From Aralia elata (Eukaryota > Streptophyta > Magnoliopsida > Apiales > Araliaceae), in contig CM068380.1 of NCBI GenBank assembly GCA_034770075.1, positions 37,280,695-37,344,694 of the forward strand: a stretch of 64,000 nucleotides of DNA, in the 5' to 3' direction. Under the pieces are notes generated by a model that was not told the origin of the DNA, did no database searches, and worked only from the letters and a program-made list of their open reading frames with translations. A program made the translations under genes and the position numbers. The stretch's first letter is position 1, and every line of letters begins with the position of its first letter. Of the stretch, positions 45,969 to 55,446 are shown in pieces.

Positions 45969-46249
45969 AAGTCCTCGAGATTTTCCCGTTGGAAAGTTGT
46001 CATTGCTCATTAAATGCTCCAATCCTAGAAGATCTCTGATTTTACTTCTAAAGAGGATGTATCAGCTTGCTTTCGGCTGTGAGATGTCACATTAGACGGC
46101 TACAGTGACAATCACGTGGGTTGGTGTCACTTCATCGAACTATCTGTTAGACACACCTCGATCTGATCTTCTTTTTCAAACTTAAGATATTCAACAACTA
46201 TCTTGGGATCTTCACTCTACGAGTCTTCAACTTGTCAGTCTGTTGTCAA

Positions 46250-46625
46250 AGTTGATATACTCTACGATTTTCCTAATCGTAGAGTTTTATGGTGATCGTA
46301 GAGTATTTGCTTAATCTGGCACTACGATCTGCTCTACGATCTTCAATGTGCTCTACAATCTTTAACAAACTCTACAGTCTTCTTGTTACTTTACGATCTT
46401 TGAGTAGATAGCTTTACGATCTTTGTTTTGCCTTACGATCTTTGATCAAACTCTGCGATCTTAAATTAGCTTTACGATCTCTGAGTAGACTCTGCGATCT
46501 TCATTTTGCCTTACGATCTCTTAGCAGACTCTGCGCACTTGAACTAAATATTATACGATCATCGAAGAAGCTTTATGATCATTTAAGCAGCTTTACGATC
46601 GTCTAAATAACTTTAAGATCGCTTA
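46250..46625. repeat. Degenerate tandem repeat, core CTTTACGATCT
   Basis: About fourteen units of roughly 24-28 bp alternate the forms CTCTRCGATCTT and CTTTACGATCTT. Divergence is high, so the array is old. Confidence 0.8.
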
Positions 46626-46808
46626 ATTTCCTATAGTCTATACATTCAATTTGCTCAATAAATCAACCTAACAAATTTGTTCTTCTACTCTAAGTCCTTT
46701 TACATCAATTTCATTTTAATGACTTCACAAAAGCTACTGGTTATAAATATACATTATCTCATCATTATCATCATCAAATTAAATGTGCATTTATCCTAAC
46801 ATGATTGC

Positions 46809-47012
46809 CACAGAGTTATAAGTTCTCCTATTTGAGCTTGCTCGAGCCACTAGGGTAGCTCGCGAGCTTTACAAAGCTCGGTTGGTTTAGTATACGAGCA
46901 AAGAATGTTGCTCGAATTGAACTCATTTAATTTGCGAACTCGAGTCGAGTCGAGCTTTTAATGATCTGAGCTCAAGTTGTTCGCGAACAACTCGGTTCGT
47001 TTACAGCTCTAG
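46809..47012. repeat. CTCGAG-rich MITE-like repeat, possibly hAT-derived
   Basis: The segment opens CAGAGTTATAAGTTC and closes TTCGTTTACAGCTCT, which are roughly inverted copies. It is filled with GAGCTCG-type words typical of plant hAT-like miniature elements ending in CGTTTACAGC. I could not find an 8-bp target duplication, so the boundaries and class are tentative. Confidence 0.35.
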
Positions 47013-47331
47013 TTATATATTAATCTTCATCCTTTTCTTCCTTCTTTGCATCATCATCATCATTTTCTTTATATTGCTCAGTTTGAAATCAATAAAATAT
47101 ATTTAATCAAATTTATATTTCAATAAAAGCTGATAGTGATATTTTCTTAACTCAAATGACAGAGCACACATGTTCTGTATAGACTTGTGGATGTGTGTTT
47201 GAATCCCACAGACAACGAATAAATATACTAAGTATTTTAATTATAAAATAAAATACATATATGGTACTAATTCAAATCTAAATCTATAATGCATAAATAT
47301 TTAAAAACATACAAAAGTAAGATCAATTCCA
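47013..47331. other. Unassigned AT-rich spacer with tRNA-like SINE head
   Basis: Low-complexity TC-rich start (CATCATCATCATC near 47048), then the tRNA-like head at 47150-47206, then AT-rich sequence. No gene supported. Confidence 0.5.
47150..47206 (+). repeat. tRNA-like A/B box pair, possible SINE head
   Basis: TAACTCAAATGACAGAGCA resembles a tRNA A box. About 43 bp on, GTTTGAATCC resembles a B box. The spacing fits an RNA polymerase III promoter, but no cloverleaf of a functional tRNA can be drawn. A SINE body and target duplication were not identified. Confidence 0.35.
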
Positions 47332-47550
47332 CTAAGAAATACGATATCGATTGTAAGTGTAGTAATGAGGTAGATAATTCTCACGATAGTTAGAATTGAG
47401 ATATGAAGATCCATCAGACGTTAATCCATTGGATTGAAAATTATAATAACCAAAACCCTTATTCATTACTACTAGTAGTCGAGGAGCGATCATCATATCA
47501 TAATAACCACGACCAACGACACTGTCATTGGATATGACTCTTATTACCCA
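47332..47550 (-). pseudogene. Unidentified coding-like fragment, Tyr/Asn-rich C-terminus
   Basis: The minus strand has an open frame of about 70 codons ending at a stop at 47334-47332. It reads VVGRGYYDMMIAPRLL, then GFGYYNFQSNGL, TSDGSSYLNSNYREN and YLPHYYTYNRYRIS. The composition (Tyr-, Asn-, Ser-, Gly-rich) looks protein-like rather than random. It is the only coding-like piece here not attributable to a retrotransposon. The frame upstream of about 47550 contains stops, so it is a fragment, possibly the last exon of a decayed host gene. I do not recognise the family. Confidence 0.3.
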
Positions 47551-47731
47551 AGCTTAACTGATCTATCTCATCATTTAAGACCCTAATACCTTTATGGGTG
47601 GGAAAAATGATCGTATTTATCACTAATAGGATAATCAGACAATTGTGCTAAGTGTCAACGTTTTGAATCTATTCTCGGTCAATATCCATGTGTCTTGTGT
47701 TGCATAGTAATTCTCATTTTCTTGTGTCTAT
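47551..47731. other. Spacer before Tat copy 2
   Basis: No feature seen. It ends in TCTAT (47727-47731), presumably the left target duplicate of Tat copy 2; the right one is outside the window. Confidence 0.5.
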
Positions 47732-49752
47732 TGTAGACACCCAATTTTTGCGTTCCCTGTACTAACCATGACAGGAGGGCAAAATCGTCAATTGAACCGG
47801 CTTGCGGGAGTGAAGGAATGGGCACAAGTGCGAACGTCCAACACCACCACAATGATTGGCAACCAAAGCTGACGTGACAATAGGGCCGTCCGAAACGGGC
47901 ATCCCCGAATGAGGTGGCACGTCTCCCGGAAATTCCCGGACTACAAAATACGAGCCTGTTAGCGAAAACCGACGTTACGGCACGAAAATCGAGGCGTGGC
48001 ACGAAAATCGAGAAAGTCAAACCGTCCAGCCGCGGATTGATCTGCGGCCAAATAGTGCGCCTTTTGAAAACACGGAACAGGCGGCCAGCCAGCCGCAGAT
48101 TGATCTGCGGCTATTTCAGCTCAGTTTCGTTGCAGCATACAGGAGGTTGAAGGTTGAAAGATTTTGAGAGAAGAAGAAGAGTCCAGCAGCAAAGAGCACG
48201 GAAATAGAGAGGAAAAGAGCAAATTTTGCAACCAAATAGGAAGAAAAGAGAGAAAAAAAGAGAGGATTTTTGTTCTTTTGATTTTGATTGTATCAAATAC
48301 ATTCTTTATCCTATTCAAATACACAAGTCCACATCCATTTGAGATCATTTGCAAGGTGAAAATCCCTTTGTTCTAGCAATTTATATCATATTGTTTGGTG
48401 AAATTAAATGTAATTTTCATGTATCTTGTTGAACAATCATGGATTAGGGATTATTAGTGAGGGTTCCATCGGAACAAAATTCTTCCTAATAACCCGAGGA
48501 TATCCCAAGTGGTGAAATTTCTAGCTTGTTCGTGATGATTTATTGGATGTGATTCATTTAGATTGTCATTTTCGGATATCATGGTATATTAGGCAAATCC
48601 GTGTTGATTAGTTTTGTAGTATTCATTTTGTGGGTATGTAGCAATATCGGGTGTGAGCCTAGGAACGCGACCCCGTGGTCCAAATCCGATGATGGGCGTG
48701 GTGATGTATGTAATAGATTCAAGGTGCTTGTTTTGTAACATGTAACCGTTGGGCCTTAAAACGACGCCAAGGCGAGAATCGGGTTCGTAGTAGTGAAATA
48801 TGTGATTGCTGGCGTTCGGGGTATTTTGATGGCTTACATGCCCATAAATAGCCCCTACGCGTTTTGATATTTAATTTGATTTGCAACACCAAACAAAAGA
48901 TTTCAAGGCCAAAACAATAAAGATTTTTCTAAAATCAATCAAAGTAGGATATTAGCGTCACGAAGCTAAAAATTGGAAATGCTAACGAAAGTCGATTCCT
49001 ATTCTACGAGAAAGCTAAAGAGAAGTTGTTTTCAAATGTCACTAAAAATGGCTTTATAAAAAGAACTGAACGTTTTATTAAACCTTGATACATAGGGCGA
49101 AAGAGATCCTAGAAATTGCCCATCATTTATGAAAGCAACGTATAAATCTCGATTCCTATTTTGGCTAAGGTTTAATAAACTCTTATTTTTGCCAAAACGA
49201 CACCTAATGAGAATCTCCTAGTCTTGACAATTAAAATCAAACCTTTTTCATAAAGCTTTCTCGTGTATGCCGAAAAGACATTCCGAAGTGTTCTCAAATT
49301 AAAGCACGACTTTCCCTAAAATCCAAATGATTCTTTTATACAAACTCACCACAACAGTTCATTAGGTACACACACACACGCACACATTTCATGAATTAAG
49401 GGATAGGAAAGTATCAAGATTGTGGTAACCGTGTTTCACGAAAGTCAAGGGGTGCCTAACACCTTCCCCTCACTTAAGCAAGCCCCCGAACTCTATGAAT
49501 CTCGATACGCAGACCAATTAATTCGGAATCACATATGAGCCAGCGATTTATAAAAAATGAAAACTCGGATAAGTTGGTACATCCATTTCAAATATACCAA
49601 CTGGCGACTCTGGTCAATTGGCTCATCATAAAAAACGATCTTTCAAAAACCCGTCGACATCAATGCCGACCTTTTCCCAAAAAATCATTCAATCAAAGGC
49701 TAAAAATTGGAAAAAGAGAAATCGGAAGAGGCGAGAAAAACCGGCGTTGACA
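47732..49752 (+). repeat. Tat copy 2 5' LTR (2021 bp)
   Basis: It starts TGTAGACACCCAATTTTTGC and ends CCGGCGTTGACA. It contains two GC palindromes (48029-48048 one mismatch; 48091-48112 perfect 10-bp arms AGCCGCAGAT), a CA-rich microsatellite (49369-49385) and an internal PBS-like TGGCGACTCTG (49603-49613). Confidence 0.94.
48029..48112 (+). repeat. GC-rich palindromes in Tat copy 2 LTR
   Basis: 48029-48048 has 9-bp arms with one G-T mismatch. 48091-48112 has perfect 10-bp arms (AGCCGCAGAT) around TG. The second abuts the degraded TATA position. Confidence 0.85.
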
Positions 49753-49754
49753 GT

Positions 49755-49772
49755 TGGCGACTCTGCTGGGGA
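49755..49772 (+). promoter_or_regulatory. Primer-binding site, Tat copy 2 (tRNA-Arg-like)
   Basis: TGGCGACTCTGCTGGGGA lies two bases after the LTR end and is identical to the site of copy 1. Confidence 0.87.
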
Positions 49773-50522
49773 CATTAGAGGGCTTAAGCCGCATTCAAAT
49801 CTTGATGCTATCCTATCCTTTTAAAATTCATAAAATGTATGTGTGTGCGATATTTTGATTTTTTTTACTTTTGTTGTGTGAATGTGTGTTTTGCCCAATA
49901 AATAAATGATTGAATTGCTTTATTTTTAATAAACATTTGCATACGGTGAGGACGATGAATGTGAATGTATGTTGAGAGAGTACCTCCTCCTGAGGCGAAC
50001 CTGTCGGTTGCTTATTACTGGACTCGAAGGGCTGCTCCCCGGAGATGGCTCAGGAAACGCACCACCCAAATCCGCTCCAATCGAAAGGGCTCAGACGAGT
50101 AGATTGCGAAGATTTGGGGACCTTCATGCCGAAAAGCCCGTGAGAGTAACCCTAGGATAGGTCAGCCTCAGATTAACCCAACGCAGAAAAAGTCTCTTCA
50201 TGCCTTTTTACGTTCACGCGTATAAAATGTCATGATCCCATTCATATATGCCTCCCCTTCTGTAAAAGAAATCTCTAACCTCTATGTTTTGCAGGGAACA
50301 GCTGGGGAAAGCATAAAGGTTTTAGCATTTTGCATTAAAGGACTACTAACATGCTGTTTTGCAGAAAAAGATTAAAAAATCCAAAAACACAAAAAATTTA
50401 CCGTTTTAGCATGCATCCGCATTTTTTTCCTTCCCCAGGACTAAACTTCGAACCATTGTTTCTGTAGGATTGCTCCTCAAACCCGTTCACAGTCTAAGAA
50501 AGCCCAGGTCTCTACCTCTGAA
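49773..50522 (+). other. Tat copy 2 untranslated leader
   Basis: Conserved with 7314-8088. It includes the block at about 49935-50110 shared nearly unchanged by both copies, and a segment (49796-49849) inverted relative to 49371-49421 in the LTR. T-rich AG endings before gag (for example TTTCTGTAG near 50467) could serve as splice acceptors. The short frame at 49969-50160 is not conserved in copy 1. Confidence 0.65.
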
Positions 50523-52190
50523 ATGGCTGATCTTCCCAATCATAGTTCCATATCTCGGGAGGAGTTTGATGATTTTAAGAAGCAGATGATGGAAATGGCC
50601 ACAATGTTAAAAGAACAGTTCCTAATCAGACAGGATCCGCCAAACCAAGGACCGCACAATATTCCACCACCAGGGGGTGACCAGAATCCTCCTAAAAGTG
50701 GTGCAAACCTGTTTAAAGATGACCAATCCCAACTCAAGGACGAGCCAGTCATCCCAAGGGCCGTTCTCATGCCTAACAGGACAGTGATTACTATCCCAGA
50801 GGAGGGGAACACTGACGACCTTCGGAAAAAAATGAAACACATGGAGGAGACCATCCAATCTCTAAGAGGCATAGGCTCCCTGGGTAGGGTTAATTACTCG
50901 GATCTATGTGTTTTCCCCGGAACCAGATATCCAGAAAAGTTCAAAGTCCCCGAGTTTGAAAAATATAATTGAAAGGGAGACCCCTATACACACTTGAAAA
51001 TATACATTGGAGAACTCGGGTCTTATGCCGAGGACGAGGGGTTGAGGATGCAGCTGTTCCAGAAAAGCTTAACGGGGGAGGCAAGAATCTGGTATGCCCG
51101 CCTTGACAATGCCCGAATCCACAACTGGGAAGAATTAGCCCATACCTTCTTAACCCAGTACAGCTTTCAGGCCCAGATGGCCCCTGACAGGTACCAAATG
51201 ACAAAAGTTAAGAAGCAACCCAGGGAATCCTTCAGGGATTATGCACAACGATGGAGGGGTATGGCCGCATAGGTGAATCCCCCGATGAGCGAGTCAGAGA
51301 TGGTGATGACTTTCGTAGATATTCAGGAGGCCCCGTATTATGAGCGAGTTATTTCAGGGATTGGTAGGCCTTTCGCTGAAATGATAAAGCACGGAGAAAT
51401 GGTAGATATGGGTTTGAAATCTGGCAAAATCCGGGATTTCACTGCTTTGGAAACGGCCGCAGAGCAAATACAAAATGGAAATTATGGCAGCACTTCCCGT
51501 AGGGTGCAAAAGAGGAAGGAGGAAGATGTTTCCCTCATCCTTCAGGGCTCGTCTAGAAAGGCAGAAAACCATCTTCCAATATAGGTGCAGAGAGTAGGGC
51601 CATCCCGACAGCCTAACTTCGCTGATCAGAGGGCGGAGGGGCGAAGGAGATATGAGGCCTCGCAAAATCGAGTATTCACCCCGCTCGGGGAGCCTCTTGA
51701 GCGGGTCTTAGTGGTATTGGTAGCCCAAAAGAAGATAGTTGGTTTGGCACCCCCGAGTGACCCAAAGGGAAGAAGGTTTGACCCGAGCAAGCGATGCGCA
51801 TACCACTCAAGTTCCCCTGGTCATGATACGCAAGACTGTTGGACGTTGAAGCACAGAATCCAGAACTTGATTGACAGTGGGGAAATTGTGGTGGAACAGC
51901 CAGACTCCCCGAATGTTGAGGCGAATCCCCTGCCAAGACATGATGGAGGGGGGGTCAATACGACGGAGGCCAATGAAGCCAGGGGGCCGCCAAGGTTGAA
52001 CTATGTGCAGAAAATTGAGGAAATGATCAATGTGATACATGATCATGGGAGTGCACGGGGAGTGCCCATCAGGTTGATAGGGGTAAGTACGAATATCACG
52101 GAGGGACCTGTCAAGTTGACGGCTCCGAGACCCCTCATCCTTGTGGCAAGGCCGCAAATCCCTATCAGTAGTCTAAAGACGGTACCCTGG
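50523..52190 (+). pseudogene. gag: Tat copy 2 gag with three in-frame stops
   Basis: One continuous frame begins at ATG 50523 (MADLPNHSSISREEFDDFKK). Domains are as in copy 1: gag core (FQKSLTGEARIWYARLD, WEELAHTFLTQYSFQ) and zinc knuckle CAYHSSSPGHDTQDC. Nonsense codons lie at 50970-50972 (TGA, where copy 1 has GGA), 51270-51272 (TAG for CAG) and 51582-51584 (TAG for CAG). No frameshift is seen, unlike copy 1. It runs directly in frame into the protease region, suggesting a gag-protease fusion in the ancestor. The 3' boundary given here is approximate. Confidence 0.88.
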
Positions 52191-53692
52191 AATTATGGGG
52201 GAATGCCAGAGGAAGCGGCCAGTTGTGCTTCTGTGACGACAAAAGGGAACCCCTTATATCTTCCCGGGCGAGTCCTTGAGAACCAAAAGAAGAAAAATGA
52301 AGAGATTTCCGAGGAAAAGGCCATAGAATTCTTGAAAAGGATGGATCACCCGGAAACAAGAGGGATCCAGATTTTAAATGAGGAGTCAACCCTAACATCA
52401 GTCATGGACTTGGTGTTGTCATCCAGTGACCACTGCAAAACCCTGGCGAAAGTCCTGGAGGAGGCATACGTGCACAAGGAAATTAGTGAGGAATGTTTCG
52501 GCCAGCTGGTAGGCAATCTGTTGGAGAGTGATGTAATATCCTTTGCCGATGAGGACATCCCCAAGGAGGGAAGGGGGCACCGAAAACCACTACATATTGC
52601 GGTAATCTCCTCAGGTTATATCATGAGTGGGGTGCTGATTGATGGAGGATCGGCGTTGAATATCTGTTCCCTCAGTACATTGCAGAAAATGAACATCAAC
52701 CCCAAGCGCCTACGGGCCAGTCATGTAGTGGTGCGAGCCTTCGATGGTTCCCGGAGGGATACAATTGGAGAGATAGAATTGCCGGTGGAAGTAGGACCTT
52801 GTACTTTTGATATCTCTTTCCAGGTCCTAGACATTGCAGCCAGTTATAACCTGTTATTGGGGAGGCCGTGGATACACATGGCCGGGGCAGTTCCTTCCAC
52901 GCTACACCAACAAATCAAATTAATCATCGATGGGAATCTGGTAACGATCTCGGCAGAATGTGACGACCCGGTTCCTCCCAGGAATGGCCTACCAGTAATT
53001 AATGTGGACGAGTCGGCGGCACCTGCCAGTTTTCAGGCGTTGGAAATTAGCACTCCCCACTACAGATGCCTGGGAGCCCCAGCCGTGAAACCTAAGGTCT
53101 CTCCAGAGCTTACCTTCGTTGCAAAGGAAATGATGAGAATGAAATTCCAGCCTGGACAAGGGTTAGGAAAAAGCAGCCAAGGAATCACCGAGCCCGTTCA
53201 ACTACCCCATCAGATAGGTAAAGCAGGGTTGGGATATCGCGAAGGCGTAGCACGGAGACACCGTCAAGGTGCGGCTCCGATTCGGCTGGCTGGCAGTCTG
53301 GTGACCAAGGTCAACAATGAGTAGGGGATTAGCGAGCCTGTGATTGAGTCAGGGGATGAAGAATTAACCCCCGCAAGTGATGAATCGGCCAAGAGGGAAA
53401 GTTTCCTACAGGAGGTCGCGAAGGAGTTTGAAACCAAGTGCTATATCCCCGGACAATTAACAGGCGATGGAGAGGGGACGGATGTTGTCATGCCACGGGA
53501 AGCCCGACAGGGTGTGCCTATCATCGATTGGGCGGGGCTAATTATTCCTGGAGAGGATAGGAAGAGGGATTCAGGCGACGTAGCCGTAATCATCGGGGAA
53601 GTGTTCGACGCAAGGCCCCCTTTTATTCAGCGCATTTCATCTGACCTGACCATCGACAACTGGACCATGAAACCAGTGATATCCAAACAAGG
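52191..53692 (+). pseudogene. pol: Tat copy 2 protease and G-patch region
   Basis: It is in frame with gag. The protease active site is VLIDGGSALNICSLS. Downstream are YNLLLGRPWIHMAGAVPST and the G-patch-like FQPGQGLGKSSQGITEPV with GKAGLGY. A TAG at 53322-53324 stands where copy 1 has CAG. The frame then continues from 53325 to the splice donor at 53692/53693; translated without splicing it would stop at 53694-53696. Confidence 0.88.
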
Positions 53693-53861
53693 GTAAAACC
53701 CGACATCAGGGTGGTAGACCCCAGAGGATGGGAGAATGAAGAAGTTTATTTTTGTTTGTTGTTTTATATTTTGCATAATTATGTCGTTTCTTCATGTTGT
53801 CTGAAAATGTGATCGTCGTGGAAAATAACTTATATATGACAAGTATTTTGTTTCATGTCAG
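53693..53861 (+). other. Spliceosomal intron between protease and RT, Tat copy 2
   Basis: The 169-nt GT-AG intron has donor GTAAAACC and acceptor TTTCATGTCAG. It contains the stop of the protease frame and further stops. Removal leaves a continuous frame at the same codon phase as in copy 1. Position and size agree with copy 1 (3970-4137). Confidence 0.84.
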
Positions 53862-55446
53862 GTGTACCAATTTGAGTAATCCTTGCCTAACAAACGGTCT
53901 TTCAAATTTGAATGATGATTATGATTTTGACATTGAGCTGGATTTCGATTTAATGGGCATTGAGCAAGACGAGACAGATTATGACGACGCGCCTGACGAG
54001 ATCAAAGGATGGGTCGAGGATAAACCCAAACCCAACTTGGACCAAACCGTCACCATAGATATTGGAACCCCTGACAGGCCAAAAGAACTCAAGATAGGGA
54101 CGGACCTTACCCCCAGCCAAAAAGCCGAAATGACTGAGTTGCTAAACCAATATGAGGATGTCTTTGCCTGGTCTCATGAGGATATGATCGGATTGTCCAC
54201 CGACATTGTGGTACACCGATTGCCCATCAAGGAGGGTTTCAGGCCTGTCAAGCAAAAATTAAGAAAGTTGAAACCGGAGTGGAGCTTAAAAGTGAAGGAA
54301 GAGATCATCAAGCAGTTCAGGGCGGGAATCATTATGGTATCCACTTACCCAGAGTGGTTGTCCAATGTAGTCCCAGTGGCTAAGCCCGGAGGGAAGGTGA
54401 GGGTATGTGTAGACTACAGAGATCTAAATAAGGCCAGTCTCAAGGATAATTTTCCAGTGCCTTTCATACACATCCTGGTGGATAACATGGCCCAGTACGA
54501 AATGTATTCTTTTGTGGATTGCTTTGCCGGGGATCACCAGATAATGGTGGCAGAGGAAGATCGGGAAAAGACCGCGTTCATCACCCCTTGGGGCACCTTC
54601 TGCTATAGGCGATTGGCTTTTGGTCTCACAAACGCAGGGGCTACTTACCAGAGAGCCATGATGGCCCTGTTCCACGATATGATGCATAAGGAGATAGAGG
54701 TCTACGTGGATGACATTATCGTGAAGTCTAGGGTAGAATCTGACCATATAACCCATCTTAAAAAGCTATTCGATCAGCTCAGAAAGTATAATTTGAAGCT
54801 CAATCCAGCAAAGTGTGTTTTCGGAGTGCAATCGGGTAAGCTCCTGGGATTCCTGGTTAGTGATCGAGGCATTGAGTTGGATCCAACAAAGATTAAGGCC
54901 ATTGTGGATATGCCGGCACCTCACACAGAGAAGGAGATAAGAGGATTCCTCGGAAGGATAAACTTCATCAGCCGTTTTATATCCCACTTGACGACTACAT
55001 GTGAGCCAATTTTCAAACTGTTAAGAAAAGGTGCTTCCCAAGAATGGAATGAGCAATGTCAGAAGGCTTTTCAGACCATTAAAAAGCAGCTGACGGAGGC
55101 ACCAGTGCTGGTACCCCCGAAGGATGGGATCCCTCTGTTTATGTATATATCGGTAAATGCCATCGCAATGGGATGTATGCTGGGGCAGAAGAGTGAGGTA
55201 GGTCAAGAGCAGGCCATCTATTACCTCAGCAAGAGATTTAGCCAATGTGAACAGAATTACACTCCCATCGAGAAGACCTGTTGCGCTCTGGCCTGGGCTG
55301 CAGGGAGATTACAGCATTACCTCCATGGGCATACTACGTACCTGATATCGAGAATGGATCCCCTTAAATATATTTTTGAAAGGCCCATGTTGAATTGTCG
55401 ACTGTCAAGATGGCAGTTAATCTTACAACAGTTCGACATGGTGTAC
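53862..55446 (+). CDS. pol: Tat copy 2 reverse transcriptase and gypsy-type RNase H
   Basis: It is open throughout. RT motifs are VCVDYRDLNKASLKDNFPVP, FVDCFAGDHQI, TPWGTFCYRRLAFGLTNAG and catalytic YVDD at 54703-54714. The gypsy-type RNase H follows (FMYISVNAIAMGCMLGQ, YTPIEKTCCALAWAAGRLQH) and, as in copy 1, has Ser where the first catalytic Asp is expected. The frame runs into the solo LTR at 55447, three bases after the codon for the Tyr of FDMVY, and stops there. The 5' limit is the splice acceptor. Confidence 0.92.

Larger units (their letters stand above)
34975..46801 (-). mobile_element. Ty1/copia element (probably SIRE-like), truncated and twice interrupted
   Basis: Minus-strand order is LTR (46801 to about 45513), then a Tat remnant (45510-40726), gag (40725-39900), protease (39860-39729), a Tekay solo LTR (39728-35836), then pre-integrase/integrase (35835 to about 34975). 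RT and the 3' LTR are missing. That the right-hand LTR belongs to the same element is inferred from order and strand. The LTR start TGTTAGGATAAATGCAC and the gag type suggest SIRE. Confidence 0.7.
45513..46801 (-). repeat. Ty1/copia LTR (probably SIRE-like)
   Basis: On the minus strand it starts TGTTAGGATAAATGCAC at 46801. It has a clear TATA box CTATAAAAGG (45968-45959) and runs to about 45513; the inner end is not sharply defined. The U3 contains an array of degenerate units of about 24-28 bp with core CTTTACGATCT (plus strand, 46250-46625). It also contains a perfect 11-bp inverted repeat with 5-nt loop (46259-46285, arm ACTCTACGATT). Confidence 0.65.

Noticed and set aside
46250..46625. 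Possible CRISPR-like array
   Set aside because: Units are short, degenerate and without unique spacers of fixed size, and the context is a plant LTR.
47150..47226. Functional tRNA gene
   Set aside because: Only A- and B-box-like words are present; no acceptor or anticodon stem can be formed.
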